Source: PALSA-911 sp037442565 (GTDB lineage Bacteria > Pseudomonadota > Alphaproteobacteria > Acetobacterales > Acetobacteraceae). From it: a stretch of DNA of 64,000 bases. Below, piece after piece: positions 1 to 9,286 of the stretch. Under the pieces are notes generated by a model that saw nothing but the letters and a program-made list of their open reading frames with translations, was not told where the DNA came from and ran no database searches. Each line of letters starts with the position of its first letter. Within the stretch, counting starts at the first letter, position 1. A program made the position numbers and the translations under genes. The stretch is taken from positions 4,216-68,215 of the forward strand of contig JBBIQA010000004.1 in NCBI GenBank assembly GCA_037442565.1, read 5' to 3'.

Positions 1-185
1 CCGGCCACGCGCTGGCGAAGGATCGCACGGTTCCGGCCGATAAGGATTGCGTGGATTTCTACTTGCGGCCCTATGATCGCAACTCCGGCGTGGAGGAGGC
101 GATGCACGCCTATCTGTCCTGGGAGATCGACCTCGTGCACGAGATCGTCCGCGACGGCACCGTGCATTTCGGTGTCGGGCATTAG
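1..185 (+). CDS. C-terminal fragment of an unrecognised protein
   Basis: The window opens inside a gene read in the frame that starts at base 3 and ends with a TAG stop at 183-185. About 60 residues are visible. They are rich in acidic and aromatic residues (segments DCVDFYLRPYDRNSGVEE and HEIVRDGTVHF) and look like the end of a folded cytoplasmic protein. Codon use matches the neighbours and the comF start lies 31 bases downstream, so the two could be co-transcribed. I do not recognise the family, and no function is proposed. Confidence 0.6.
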   Translation, partial: GHALAKDRTVPADKDCVDFYLRPYDRNSGVEEAMHAYLSWEIDLVHEIVRDGTVHFGVGH

Positions 186-216
186 CGGTCTCGCTCGGCT
201 GAACGTCCGGCTGGGT

Positions 217-972
217 ATGGGCGCCCGGTTCGCCGGGCGCGGCGTGCTGGATCTATTGCTGCCGCCGAACTGCGCCACCTGCGACCAGCCGGTGCAGGTG
301 CCTGGCCAGTTTTGCGTCGACTGCTTTCGCCTGACCGGCTTCGTCTCCGATCCCTGTTGCTCGCGCTGCGGCGTGCCGTTCACGATGGCCTCCCAAGGGG
401 CGGCGCTGGGCGGGACGGAGCGGCTTTGCCCCGGCTGCGTCCTGCTGCCACCGGTGTTCGGGCAGGCGCGGGCGGCGCTGCGCTACGACCCGCAGTCGCG
501 CAGGCTGATCCTGCCGCTGAAGCACGCGGACCGGACCGACCTTGCCGCCGCGCTGGCGCCGCTGATGGTGCGCGCCGGGGCGGCGCTGCTGGCCCGGGCG
601 GACCTGCTGGTGCCGGTGCCGCTGCACCGTCGCCGGTTGTTTCAGCGGCGCTATAATCAAGCTGCCCTGTTGGCCTGCGCCATCGCCCGCCAATCCCGCA
701 TCCCGGTGCAGCCGGACGCGCTGGTACGCATCCGAGCCACCGACTCGCTCGGCGACAAATCGGCCGAGGCCCGCGCGGCGGAGGTGCAGCGAGCGTTCGT
801 GGTGCGTGCCTCCCGCCTGCGGCGGGTCGCCGGGGCGCGAGTATTGCTGATCGACGACGTGATGACCTCCGGCGCCACCGCGAACGAATGCGCCGCCGCC
901 CTGCTTCGTGCGGGGGCGGTGGCGGTGGACGTGCTGGTGGCGGCAAGGGTGCCCGATCCACGTCTGGAGTGA
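217..972 (+). CDS. comF: ComF family amidophosphoribosyltransferase-like protein
   Basis: The 251-residue protein starts with a zinc-ribbon-like region carrying four CxxC pairs (CATC at residues 19-22, then CVDC, CSRC and CPGC). It ends with a phosphoribosyltransferase fold whose PRPP-binding loop reads VLLIDDVMTSGAT. This is the usual ComF/GntX/YhgH architecture and length. Family members are linked to DNA uptake or use of external DNA, but the reaction is poorly defined. The ATG at 217 was chosen because the zinc-ribbon homology begins directly after it. The open frame continues upstream to 73, but that part overlaps the preceding gene and looks non-coding. grxC follows 59 bases later. Confidence 0.88.
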   Translation: MGARFAGRGVLDLLLPPNCATCDQPVQVPGQFCVDCFRLTGFVSDPCCSRCGVPFTMASQGAALGGTERLCPGCVLLPPVFGQARAALRYDPQSRRLILPLKHADRTDLAAALAPLMVRAGAALLARADLLVPVPLHRRRLFQRRYNQAALLACAIARQSRIPVQPDALVRIRATDSLGDKSAEARAAEVQRAFVVRASRLRRVAGARVLLIDDVMTSGATANECAAALLRAGAVAVDVLVAARVPDPRLE

Positions 973-1031
973 ACGGACCCCTTGCGGAAATGGGCGATTA
1001 TCCCGATTTCCTTTCCCTGAAGGAGATTCTG

Positions 1032-1292
1032 ATGCCCGAGATAGACGTCTACGTTCAGGACTGGTGCCCTTATTGTTCCCGCGTGGTGAACCTGCTGCAG
1101 GCCAAGGGGGTCGAGTTCCGCGAGATCAACGCCCCGCACGGGTCGCCGGAACGCACCGAGGCGGTGCGCCGGTCGGGCGGGCGCACCACCGTGCCGCAGA
1201 TCTTCATCGGCGGCACGCATGTCGGCGGCTGCGATGACCTGATTGCGCTGGATCGGGCCGGCAAGCTTGATCCGCTGCTGAAGGCGGCCTGA
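1032..1292 (+). CDS. grxC: Glutaredoxin 3 (GrxC type)
   Basis: An 86-residue dithiol glutaredoxin that reduces protein disulfides and ribonucleotide reductase in the cytoplasm using glutathione. The active site CPYC lies near residues 12-15, the cis-Pro segment reads TVPQIFIGG, and the glutathione-contacting GGCDD follows, all as in bacterial GrxC. The ATG at 1032 has an AAGGAG ribosome-binding site about 7 bases upstream. An in-frame ATG at 990 would add a poorly conserved 14-residue tail. The comF-grxC-DUF1178 order is common in Alphaproteobacteria. Confidence 0.93.
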   Translation: MPEIDVYVQDWCPYCSRVVNLLQAKGVEFREINAPHGSPERTEAVRRSGGRTTVPQIFIGGTHVGGCDDLIALDRAGKLDPLLKAA

Positions 1293-1413
1293 TCCAGGCC
1301 GAACTGTCGGGTTGTTGTCATCCTGGCGTCATCTAGCGCTGGCACTCCGTTGCCTTGAGTGCCAAGGTTGTGGCCTTGGATAGGCCAAGGGGCGATTTTT
1401 CCGGATTGGGAGC

Positions 1414-1890
1414 ATGATCCACTACCAGCTGCGTTGCGATCAGGGCCACGAATTCGATGGCTGGTTCAAGGATAGTGCCGGTTTCGAGCGGCAGGCCAAA
1501 CGCGGGCTGATCGAATGCCCGACCTGCGGCGCGGTGAAGGTGGAACGCGCCCTCATGGCGCCGCATGTGCCGAGCAAACGCCGCGGTGCCGAACCCGAGA
1601 TACTGCCTCCCGTGCCGGTTCCGGCCTCCGGCCCGGAAAGCCTGCCGCTGGCTGCCGGCGGCAGGATGCCCGATCATGTCCGTGCCATGCTGCAGCGGGT
1701 TCGCGCGGAGGTGGAGAAGAACTGCGACTATGTCGGCCCGCAATTCGCCGAGGAAGCCCGCAAGATACATCGCGGCGAGAGCGGCAAGCGCGGAATCTAC
1801 GGCGAGACCACGCCCGAACAGGCGGAAAAGCTGTCGGAAGAGGGGATCGAGGTGGCGGCCATACCCTGGCTGCCCCGCGCTGACAGCTGA
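1414..1890 (+). CDS. DUF1178 family protein
   Basis: This 158-residue protein begins MIHYQLRCDQGHEFDGWF and has a CPTCG pair near residue 35, followed by the ALMAPHVP segment that typifies DUF1178. The N-terminal cysteines (RCDQGH, CPTCG) resemble a small zinc ribbon. Family members sit beside grxC in many Alphaproteobacteria and their biochemical role is unknown. The C-terminal half is helical and charged. No signal peptide is visible, so a cytoplasmic location is likely. Start and length agree with the family. Confidence 0.85.
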   Translation: MIHYQLRCDQGHEFDGWFKDSAGFERQAKRGLIECPTCGAVKVERALMAPHVPSKRRGAEPEILPPVPVPASGPESLPLAAGGRMPDHVRAMLQRVRAEVEKNCDYVGPQFAEEARKIHRGESGKRGIYGETTPEQAEKLSEEGIEVAAIPWLPRADS

Positions 1891-2102
1891 AGGCCGACAG
1901 CTGACGACCCAAGGGGTCGCGGATGTGCCGGTGATCCTCGCGAAAATCATTGAATGCCCGGCCCCATCGGGCCCACAGTCCCCACAGGCGCAGCGTTACC
2001 GTCCCTGTGCGTCCAGGCTTGTTCGTGAAAAATCCGCTGAACCGTCAGCGCGGCCGCTCATGCCGGAACTCCCGCACAAGACGCGGCCGCAGGGAGTTGA
2101 AC

Positions 2103-2309
2103 ATGTCGGATCCGGTCTACAAGGTCGTCGAAATCGTCGGCACTTCGGACAAGAGCATTTCCATGGCGATCGAGAACGCCATCGCCAAGGCGTCCGGCTC
2201 GTTGCGACATCTCGGTTGGTTCGAGGTCGCGCAAATGCGCGGCAACATCTCGGACGGCAAGGTGAACCGCTATCAGGTCACCCTGAAAGTCGGATTTACC
2301 CTGGAATAG
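2103..2309 (+). CDS. Dodecin flavin-binding protein
   Basis: This 68-residue protein matches the dodecin family along its whole length: YKVVEIVGTS at the start, the SISMAIENAIAKAS helix, LGWFEV with the flavin-stacking Trp, and a closing beta strand. Dodecins form hollow dodecamers that store FMN, FAD or riboflavin and protect against flavin photochemistry. The ATG at 2103 follows a GGGAG ribosome-binding site. The gene stands alone after a 212-base gap with no gene and converges on ubiG, with only 7 bases between the two stops. Confidence 0.92.
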   Translation: MSDPVYKVVEIVGTSDKSISMAIENAIAKASGSLRHLGWFEVAQMRGNISDGKVNRYQVTLKVGFTLE

Positions 2310-2316
2310 GTATTCG

Positions 2317-3042
2317 TCAGGGCCTGCCGGCCATCGCGATGTAGTTGACGGTCAGATCCCGTCCCGCGCGCCAGCCGCCGGTCAGCGCCGCCGGGCTCAT
2401 TCCCGCCATGTCCTGCACATTGAGCCCGGCGCGGCGCAATCCGGCGCCGAGTTCGGCCGGGGTGACGAATTTCTTCCAGTCATGCGTGCCCACCGGCAGC
2501 AGCCGCAGCAGGTACTCCGCGCCGAGCTTGGCCACCGCGAAGGATCGTCGGGTGCGGTTCAGCGTCGACAGGAACAGCAGCCCGCCCGGCTCCAGCAAGT
2601 CGGCCAGGGTGTGTAGGAACGCGTCGGGGTCGGCGACGTGTTCGATCACCTCCAGCGCGGTGATGACCGGAAAACGGAGGCCTTCGCCCAGCAGGGCTTC
2701 CGCCGTGGCGGTGCGATACTCCAGCCGGAGGCCTTGGCCGGCGCCATGCGCCCGCGCCGCCTCGATCGCCTCGCCGGCGGCGTCGATCCCCAGAACCGGG
2801 TAGCCACGCCTCGACAAGGCCTCCGCCGCCAACCCGGCGCCGCAGCCGACATCCAACACCCGGGTGGCGGCCGGCCAGCCATCACGATCGGCGAAGTGCC
2901 GGCCGATCCGGGCCGTGATCCAGTCAATCCGCGCCGGGTTCATGCGGTGCAGCGGGCGCATCGGCCCGTTCGGATCCCACCAGCGCGAGGCCAGCGCGTC
3001 GAACCGCGCCACCTCCTCCGGAACGATGGACGTATCCTGCAT
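2317..3042 (-). CDS. ubiG: Ubiquinone biosynthesis O-methyltransferase UbiG
   Basis: UbiG performs both O-methylations of ubiquinone biosynthesis using S-adenosylmethionine. The 241-residue protein has the UbiG N-terminal signature (FDALASRWWDPNG followed by PLHRMNPAR), the SAM-binding motif VLDVGCGAG near residue 65, and the EVIEHVADP segment. Length and order match the family. The gene is divergent from lysC, with 108 bases between the two starts that must hold both promoters. Confidence is high because UbiG is distinguished from generic methyltransferases by the WWD and HRMNP motifs. Confidence 0.93.
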   Translation of the reverse strand: MQDTSIVPEEVARFDALASRWWDPNGPMRPLHRMNPARIDWITARIGRHFADRDGWPAATRVLDVGCGAGLAAEALSRRGYPVLGIDAAGEAIEAARAHGAGQGLRLEYRTATAEALLGEGLRFPVITALEVIEHVADPDAFLHTLADLLEPGGLLFLSTLNRTRRSFAVAKLGAEYLLRLLPVGTHDWKKFVTPAELGAGLRRAGLNVQDMAGMSPAALTGGWRAGRDLTVNYIAMAGRP

Positions 3043-3150
3043 GGTTGCTCCTCAAACCCAGCACCAGTATGTGTGCGCCCCCAGCAAAGTGCGCAACCTG
3101 GCAAAGCGCGCGACCCGCTAAAAGCCAACCCGGAGCGAGACCCGACCGCC

Positions 3151-4398
3151 ATGGCCCGCATCGTGATGAAGTTCGGCGGCACGTCCGTCGCTGACCTCGA
3201 CCGTATCCGCAATGTCGCCGCCCGCGTGGCGCGCGAGGTGGGGCGCGGCCATGAGGTCGCCGTCGTCGTCTCCGCCATGTCCGGCGCCACGAACCAGCTG
3301 GTCGGCTGGTGCCAGTCCCTCGCCCCGCTGCACGATGCGCGGGAATACGACACCGTGGTGGCGACCGGCGAGCAGGTGGTCACCGGGCTGCTGGCGATCG
3401 CCTTGCAGGAACGCGGCGTGGACGCGCGGTCCTGGCAAGGCTGGCAGATCCCGATCGAGACCGATGGCGCGCACGGCAAGGCGCGGATCATGGGCATCGA
3501 CGGCGCCGAACTGATCCGGCGCATGGCGCTCGGCCAGGTCGCGGTCGTGTCGGGCTTCCAGGGCATCGGCCCGGACCGGCGCATCACCACGCTGGGGCGC
3601 GGCGGTTCGGATACCTCAGCGGTGGCGCTGGCCGCGGCTTTGAAGGCTGATCGCTGCGATATCTACACGGATGTGGACGGCGTCTACACGACCGACCCCA
3701 GGATCGTCAGCAAGGCGCGCAAGCTGGACAAGATCGCCTACGAGGAAATGTTGGAACTCGCCTCTGTCGGTGCGAAGGTGTTGCAGACCCGCAGCGTCGA
3801 ACTGGCGATGAACGAGCGTGTGCGGGTGCGGGTACTGTCGAGCTTCGTGGAAATGGATCCGAACGATCCCCACGACGGAGACAATGCCGGCACCCTGGTA
3901 GTGGATGAGGACGAGATCGTGGAAAAACAGATTGTGTCGGGGATCGCCTATTCCCGCGACGAGGCGAAGATCACCCTGCGGCGTATCCCCGACCGCCCCG
4001 GCATCGCGGCGGCGATTTTCGGCGCGCTGGCGGACCACAACGTCAATGTCGATATGATCGTGCAGAACATCTCCGCCGACGGCATGACCGACCTGACCTT
4101 CACCGTCGGCAAGGCCGATTTGCCGCGGGCACAGGCGACCCTGGCGGAAGCGCAGCCGCAGATCGGCCATGCCGAGGCCATCGCCGACCCCTCGGTCGCC
4201 AAGATCAGCGTGGTCGGCACCGGGATGCGCAGCCATGCCGGCGTCGCCAACACCATGTTCCGCGCTTTGGCCGACAAGGCGATCAACATCCAGGTCATTT
4301 CCACCAGCGAGATCAAGGTCAGCGTGCTGATCGCAGCCGATTACACGGAACTGGCCGTGCGCGCGCTGCATACCGCCTATGGCCTCGATGCCGCCTGA
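3151..4398 (+). CDS. lysC: Aspartate kinase (aspartokinase II/III type, two ACT domains)
   Basis: Phosphorylates aspartate in the first step toward lysine, threonine, methionine and diaminopimelate. The 415-residue protein opens with MARIVMKFGGTSV (kinase phosphate-binding loop). It carries TTLGRGGSDTSA in the middle and two C-terminal ACT domains (from about residue 265 and 345) that normally bind inhibitory lysine or threonine. The ATG at 3151 is fixed by the conserved KFGGTSV start. The frame stays open upstream, but that stretch lies over ubiG on the other strand. The stop overlaps the start of the next gene by 20 bases, so the two are probably co-transcribed. Confidence 0.95.
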   Translation: MARIVMKFGGTSVADLDRIRNVAARVAREVGRGHEVAVVVSAMSGATNQLVGWCQSLAPLHDAREYDTVVATGEQVVTGLLAIALQERGVDARSWQGWQIPIETDGAHGKARIMGIDGAELIRRMALGQVAVVSGFQGIGPDRRITTLGRGGSDTSAVALAAALKADRCDIYTDVDGVYTTDPRIVSKARKLDKIAYEEMLELASVGAKVLQTRSVELAMNERVRVRVLSSFVEMDPNDPHDGDNAGTLVVDEDEIVEKQIVSGIAYSRDEAKITLRRIPDRPGIAAAIFGALADHNVNVDMIVQNISADGMTDLTFTVGKADLPRAQATLAEAQPQIGHAEAIADPSVAKISVVGTGMRSHAGVANTMFRALADKAINIQVISTSEIKVSVLIAADYTELAVRALHTAYGLDAA

Positions 4399-5443
4399 TA
4401 TCCTGCATCCCGATCCGGCCCGTGTCGCGGCCCGGGCCGAGCTCGACCGGCTGTGGTCGCGCGGCACGAGCTTCCTCGGCAGCGAGGTCGCCATTCTCGG
4501 CGGCGCGATGAGCTGGGTTAGCGAGCGGCACCTGGTCGCCGCGCTGTCCAATGCCGGCGGCTTCGGCGTGATCGCCTGCGGCGCGATGGGTCCCGAACTG
4601 CTGGAGAAGGAGATCGCCGGCACCAAGGCGCTCACCGGCAAGCCGTTCGGCGTCAACCTGATCACCATGCATCCGCAGCTGGACGATCTGGTCCGCGTCT
4701 GCCTGGACGCCGGGATCGGCCATATCGTGCTGGCCGGCGGCATCCCGCCCGGCGGCGCCGTGCGCGCGGTAAAGGATGGCGGCGCCAAGCTTATCGCCTT
4801 CGCCCCGGCGCTGGTGCTGGCCAAGCGTCTGGTTCGCTCGGGCGCCGATGCCCTGGTAATCGAGGGTTCCGAGGCCGGTGGCCATATCGGCCCGGTGTCG
4901 CTGACCGTGCTGGCACAGGAGATCCTGCCGCATATGCGCGATGTGCCGGTGTTCGTCGCCGGCGGGCTGGGCCGTGGCGAAGCCATTCTGTCGTATCTGG
5001 AAATGGGCGCGTCCGGCGCCCAGCTCGGTACGCGCTTCGCCGCCACCACCGACAGCATCGCCCATGCCAACTTCAAGCGAGCCTTCATCCGCGCCAACGC
5101 GCGTGACGCCCTGCCGTCCGTCCAGCTCGACGAGCGCTTTCCGGTGATTCCGGTCCGCGGGCTGGTCAATGAGGGCACCAAGCGCTTTCTGACCCATCAG
5201 GGCGAGACGCTGGCGCGGTTCCAGTCCGGCGAGCTGACCAAGGAAGCCGCGCAGCTGGAAATCGAGCATTTCTGGGCCGGCGCGCTGCGCCGCGCGGTGA
5301 TCGAGGGCGACGTGGATACAGGGTCGGTGATGGCCGGCCAGTCTGTCGGCATGGTGACCGCGGAGCAGTCGGTCGCCGAGGTGATCGCCGAACTGGTCGA
5401 CCAGGCGGTGACCGCGCTGGCCGCCCGCGGCCGATCTACCTAA
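4379..5443 (+). CDS. Nitronate monooxygenase-like FMN enzyme
   Basis: A TIM-barrel flavoprotein of the 2-nitropropane dioxygenase/nitronate monooxygenase family, 354 residues. Visible signatures are the N-terminal PILGGAM-like segment (AILGGAMSWVS), the EGSEAGGHIGP loop that contacts FMN, and VFVAGGLGRGE followed by GASGAQLGTRF for phosphate binding. Enoyl-ACP reductase FabK shares this fold, so the true substrate is open. The start at 4379 overlaps lysC; an ATG at 4388 is an alternative. ptsP begins 7 bases after the stop, suggesting one transcript lysC-NMO-ptsP. Confidence 0.85.
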   Translation: MASMPPDILHPDPARVAARAELDRLWSRGTSFLGSEVAILGGAMSWVSERHLVAALSNAGGFGVIACGAMGPELLEKEIAGTKALTGKPFGVNLITMHPQLDDLVRVCLDAGIGHIVLAGGIPPGGAVRAVKDGGAKLIAFAPALVLAKRLVRSGADALVIEGSEAGGHIGPVSLTVLAQEILPHMRDVPVFVAGGLGRGEAILSYLEMGASGAQLGTRFAATTDSIAHANFKRAFIRANARDALPSVQLDERFPVIPVRGLVNEGTKRFLTHQGETLARFQSGELTKEAAQLEIEHFWAGALRRAVIEGDVDTGSVMAGQSVGMVTAEQSVAEVIAELVDQAVTALAARGRST

Positions 5444-5449
5444 GGCCAG

Positions 5450-7720
5450 ATGACCACCCCGCGCCGTCTGCTGTCGCGCCTGCGCGAGCTGATGGCGTCG
5501 GGCAACGCGACCCCGGATGCCAGCCCCTATGCCGCGCCGCTGGCGGAGTTGGTGCGCCTGGTTGCCAGCGAACTGGTGAGCGAGGTTTGCTCGATCTATG
5601 TCCAGCGCCCCGGCGACATTCTGGAACTGGCGGCTACCGAGGGGCTGAACCCGAACGCGGTCGGGCGCACCCGGCTGCGCGTCGGCGAGGGCATTATCGG
5701 GCTGTGCGCGGCCACCGCCACGGTGGAGAACCTGCCGGATGCGCAGAACCACCCCGCTTTCGCCTATCGCCCGGAAACCGGCGAGGAGCCATACGCGTCG
5801 CTGCTGGCCGTGCCGGTCCGCCGCGCCGGGCGCACGCTCGGCGTGCTGGCGGTGCAGAACCGCACGCCGCGCCATTACAGCGATGACGAAGTGGATGTGC
5901 TGGAAACCGTGTCGATGCTGCTGGCCGAGGTGCTGGCGGCATCGGGCCAGACGGACGGCGCGGATGAGGGCCTGGCCGGCACCCTGCCGCGGGTGTTTCC
6001 AGGCACCACGCTGGTGGCCGGCATCGCCATCGGCCCGGTCATTCTGCATGGCGGCTTCCACATCGCGCGCAAGCTGCTGGCCGACGACCCCGAGGCCGAA
6101 CTGCATCGCCTGCACGAGGCTGCCGAGCGGATGCAGCAGGGCCTGGACGAGTTGATCGAAGCGCGGATGCCGTCGGCGGAGGCCGCCGGCAACGCCGATG
6201 CCTCGGCCTCGCGCGAAGTGCTGGAGGCCTATCGCCTGGTCGCCGCCGATGCCGGCTGGCTGCGCCGCGTCGGCGAGGTGATCCGCGGCGGGCTCTCCGC
6301 CGAGGCCGCGGTGCAGCGTGTCGCCGGGGAATTGCGCGACCGGATGCGCCGCATCACCGATCCCTATCTGCGCGAGCGGCTGGCCGATCTGGAGGATTTG
6401 GCCGGGCGGCTGATGCGGACGCTGTCGGGCCATGTCGCGACGCATGAGGCGGTGCCGCCCGGCGCCATATTGCTGGCGCGGCGGCTGGGGCCGGCGGAAT
6501 TGCTGGACTGGCATGCCCGCGGCATCGCCGGTGTGGCGGTCGAGGAGGCCAGCCCCTCCGGCCATGCCGCGATCCTGGCGCGGGCGCTGAACCTGCCGAT
6601 GCTCGGTGGCATCCGCGGGGTGGTGGACGCGGCCGGCCCGCAGGACCAGGCGGTGCTGGACGGCGATGCCGGTCAGCTGATCCTGCGCCCGGACACCGAT
6701 GTCCGGCTGGTCTATGCCAGGGCGATGGAGGCGCGCAGCGCGCTGCAGGCCGGCTGGGCGGCGCTGCGGGATCGTCCCGCCGCCACCCGCGACGGCACGC
6801 CGGTCAGCCTGATGCTGAACGTCGGCCTGGGCCTGGAACTCGCCCAGCTGGACGTGACGGGTGCGGCCGGCATTGGCCTGTTCCGCACCGAGATCGCCAT
6901 GCTCGCGCGCGGCGCCATCGCCGATACCGCCGAGCAGGCCGCGATCTATGGCCGTGTAATGGACGCCGCCGGGGACCGGCCGGTGCTGTTCCGCACGCTC
7001 GATCTCGGCGGCGACAAGCTGCTGCCGGGCGCGGCGACGCCGATCGAGGAGAACCCGGCGATGGGCTGGCGGTCGCTGCGCATCGGCCTCGATCGCCCGG
7101 CGCTGCTGCGCCGGCAGTTGCGTGCCCTGCTGCTGGCGGCTGGTGGGCGGAAGCTGTCGGTGATGTTCCCGATGGTGGCGACGGTTGCCGAATTTCGGGC
7201 CGCCCGCGCCCTGTTGCTGGCCGAGGCGCGGCGGGTGCGCCCGGAGCCTGGGGAATTATCGGTCGGCACGATGCTGGAGGTGCCATCCCTGCTTTGGCAG
7301 CTGCCGACGCTGCTGGCGGAGGCTGATTTCGTCTCGATCGGCTCCAACGACCTGCTGCAGTTCCTGTTCGCCGCTGATCGTGGCTCGCCGGCGCTGTCCG
7401 GGCGCTACGACCTGCTGTCGCCGCCGGTGCTCGATTTGCTGGAGGCTGTGCTGACCGAGGCGCGCGGCTCGGGCGTGCCGGTGTCGCTGTGCGGCGAGGC
7501 GGCGTCGCGCCCGCTTGAGGCGATGACACTGGTCGGGCTCGGCATTACCTCCCTGTCGATGCCGGCGCCCGGATTGCTGCCGGTGAAGGCGTTGCTGGCG
7601 CAGCTGGATCTGTCCACTTTCCGCCCGTTCCTGGCCGCCATCCGGCGCAACGCGGCGGGTGATGCCAGCCTGCGTGAGCCGATCCTGAACTGGGCGCGCG
7701 AACACGGGTTGCCGGTTTGA
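5450..7720 (+). CDS. ptsP: Phosphoenolpyruvate-protein phosphotransferase PtsP (EI-Ntr)
   Basis: First enzyme of the nitrogen phosphotransferase relay, which passes phosphate from PEP to NPr and EIIA-Ntr and has regulatory rather than sugar-uptake roles. The 756-residue protein has an N-terminal GAF sensor domain (about 25-165), a linker and HPr-binding helical part, the phospho-histidine domain with His near residue 372 in SGHAAILAR, and the PEP-binding TIM barrel with FRTE, GGDK, SIGSNDL and the catalytic Cys near 681 in SLCGEA. Length and order match EI-Ntr of Alphaproteobacteria. The partner ptsH/ptsN genes are not in this window. Confidence 0.94.
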   Translation: MTTPRRLLSRLRELMASGNATPDASPYAAPLAELVRLVASELVSEVCSIYVQRPGDILELAATEGLNPNAVGRTRLRVGEGIIGLCAATATVENLPDAQNHPAFAYRPETGEEPYASLLAVPVRRAGRTLGVLAVQNRTPRHYSDDEVDVLETVSMLLAEVLAASGQTDGADEGLAGTLPRVFPGTTLVAGIAIGPVILHGGFHIARKLLADDPEAELHRLHEAAERMQQGLDELIEARMPSAEAAGNADASASREVLEAYRLVAADAGWLRRVGEVIRGGLSAEAAVQRVAGELRDRMRRITDPYLRERLADLEDLAGRLMRTLSGHVATHEAVPPGAILLARRLGPAELLDWHARGIAGVAVEEASPSGHAAILARALNLPMLGGIRGVVDAAGPQDQAVLDGDAGQLILRPDTDVRLVYARAMEARSALQAGWAALRDRPAATRDGTPVSLMLNVGLGLELAQLDVTGAAGIGLFRTEIAMLARGAIADTAEQAAIYGRVMDAAGDRPVLFRTLDLGGDKLLPGAATPIEENPAMGWRSLRIGLDRPALLRRQLRALLLAAGGRKLSVMFPMVATVAEFRAARALLLAEARRVRPEPGELSVGTMLEVPSLLWQLPTLLAEADFVSIGSNDLLQFLFAADRGSPALSGRYDLLSPPVLDLLEAVLTEARGSGVPVSLCGEAASRPLEAMTLVGLGITSLSMPAPGLLPVKALLAQLDLSTFRPFLAAIRRNAAGDASLREPILNWAREHGLPV

Positions 7721-7835
7721 CGCAATGCCGGCGCAAACCGGCGGGAGGCGTTGTTCGTGTGACAATACGATTTCATTTCCCGCCATAGGCGTTCCCAAAT
7801 CGACAGCAATATTGAGCCAGGGGAAACGGCGGTCG

Positions 7836-7863
7836 TTGGCAACCACGCCCCTCCTGGTATAGA
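7836..7863 (+). promoter_or_regulatory. Sigma-70-like promoter candidate upstream of the rodZ-like/ispG/hisS genes
   Basis: TTGGCA (7836-7841) and TATAGA (7858-7863) are separated by 16 bases in the 320-base stretch between ptsP and the rodZ-like gene. The match is good for a GC-rich genome. It would leave a leader of about 170 bases before the ATG at 8041. The rest of the 7721-8040 stretch shows no gene. Confidence 0.4.
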
Positions 7864-8040
7864 ACCCTCCGGCAGTTCGGGTTCGGGGACGGCATGCGCG
7901 GGTTTCGGGTCGGGGCCACCCCGGATCTTGATGGAGCCTGAAGTTTGGACGTGCGGGCTTTGAATGTCCCGGTCTTGAATGAATAATGTTTGAAAAAGCG
8001 TCGCTGGAATAAGCAGAGCCGGAATATGCAGGGCCGGAAG

Positions 8041-9093
8041 ATGATGTCGGGCACAGGATTTGAAACGCTGGAACCCTCGGGTGCGTCACGTGTTGGCGAG
8101 GACCTGCGCGCCGCGCGCGAGCGTCTGGGCTGGGGTCTGGCGGATTGTGCCGATGGGCTGCGGATCCGCCGGGAATACCTGGCGGCGCTGGAGAACGGCC
8201 AGTTCGAGGCGCTGCCGGCTCCCGCCTATGCTGCCGGGTTCCTGCGCAGCTATGGCAAGGCCCTGGGCCTGGATGCCGATGACTTGGTGCGCCGGTTCAA
8301 GGTAGAGGTCGCCGGAGGCAACGCGCAGACCCGATTGGCCTTTCCCGTTCCGGCCCCGGAGCGCGGCTGGCCCACCGGCGCGGTGGTTCTGCTCGGCGCC
8401 GTGCTGGCGGTCGGCGCCTATGTCGGGTGGTACAGGCTTTCCGGCGAGGGCCGCCTGCCCGCCGAGGTCGTGCCGGCGATCCCCGCCCATCTGGCGCCGC
8501 TGGCGGAGCAGGCCGTGCCGCCGTCGGTACCCGCGCCCAGCGCGCCCGCTGTGGTTGCCAGCGACGCCGCGCCGCCGGTTGAAGCGGCGCCTTCGTCCTC
8601 GATCTCGCCCTCCTCGGCCGCCGCGGCTATCCCCCTGCCTCCGGTGCCCGGCGCGATTCCGCCCCCGACGGTGGTGCAGACTTCGGCGCCGCCTGCTGTC
8701 GCCACCCCCGCCGCCTCGGCTCCGGCGGCGCCGGCGCCCGACGCGTCGCGGCTGACCTTGCTGGCGCATGGCGATGTCTGGCTGCAGGTGCGCGACCGCT
8801 CTGGACAAGTGCTGCTGCGCAAGGTTCTGAAGGCCGGGGAAAGCTGGGCCGTTCCGCCCAAGCCGGGCCTGCTGCTGAACACCGGCAATGCCGGCAACAT
8901 GGAAATCATGCTGGACGGGACTCAGGCGATCGCGCTGTCCGGTGCCGGCATCACGCGGCGCGACCTGCCGCTGGACGTGGACCTGATCAAGGACGGGAAG
9001 CTTGGGCAGCCGGTGGTCTTCGCGCAGCCGAAGCCGAAACCGAAGCCGGCGGAAGGCGCCGACGCGGCCTATGTCCCCCCTGGTAGCCGCTAG
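8041..9093 (+). CDS. RodZ-like helix-turn-helix membrane protein with DUF4115 domain
   Basis: Predicted inner-membrane protein linked to cell shape (MreB anchoring) in its family. The N-terminal third is a HTH_25-type fold (GEDLRAARERLGW through EYLAALENGQFEALP). A single membrane helix follows (GAVVLLGAVLAVGAYVGW, about residue 110-130), then a long Pro/Ala-rich periplasmic linker and a C-terminal DUF4115 beta domain (LTLLAHGDVWLQVRDRSG). The order rodZ-ispG-hisS is the same as in E. coli, which supports the call. The start is uncertain: ATG codons at 8026, 8041 and 8044 are all possible, and 8041 is used here. Confidence 0.82.
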   Translation: MMSGTGFETLEPSGASRVGEDLRAARERLGWGLADCADGLRIRREYLAALENGQFEALPAPAYAAGFLRSYGKALGLDADDLVRRFKVEVAGGNAQTRLAFPVPAPERGWPTGAVVLLGAVLAVGAYVGWYRLSGEGRLPAEVVPAIPAHLAPLAEQAVPPSVPAPSAPAVVASDAAPPVEAAPSSSISPSSAAAAIPLPPVPGAIPPPTVVQTSAPPAVATPAASAPAAPAPDASRLTLLAHGDVWLQVRDRSGQVLLRKVLKAGESWAVPPKPGLLLNTGNAGNMEIMLDGTQAIALSGAGITRRDLPLDVDLIKDGKLGQPVVFAQPKPKPKPAEGADAAYVPPGSR

Positions 9094-9286
9094 CCCGGGT
9101 TGCTGGTGAAGACCGACTTTCAGGCCGGGGATACCGGCAATACGCTGCCGGCAGGTGGCGTTCGGACCTGCCGATCCCTATTCTCTGCTGTATCCATTCC
9201 CTGTTTCCCGTTGCCTGAGCATTTCGTGACCACCAGCGCCCCCGATGCCGGCGCGGCCTTCATCGCATGAGCCGGAGAGCGACCGC

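Noticed and set aside
1374..1390. Inverted repeat CCTTGG-N5-CCAAGG between grxC and the DUF1178 gene
   Set aside because: The stem is short and no T run follows within a useful distance, so a terminator call is not supported.
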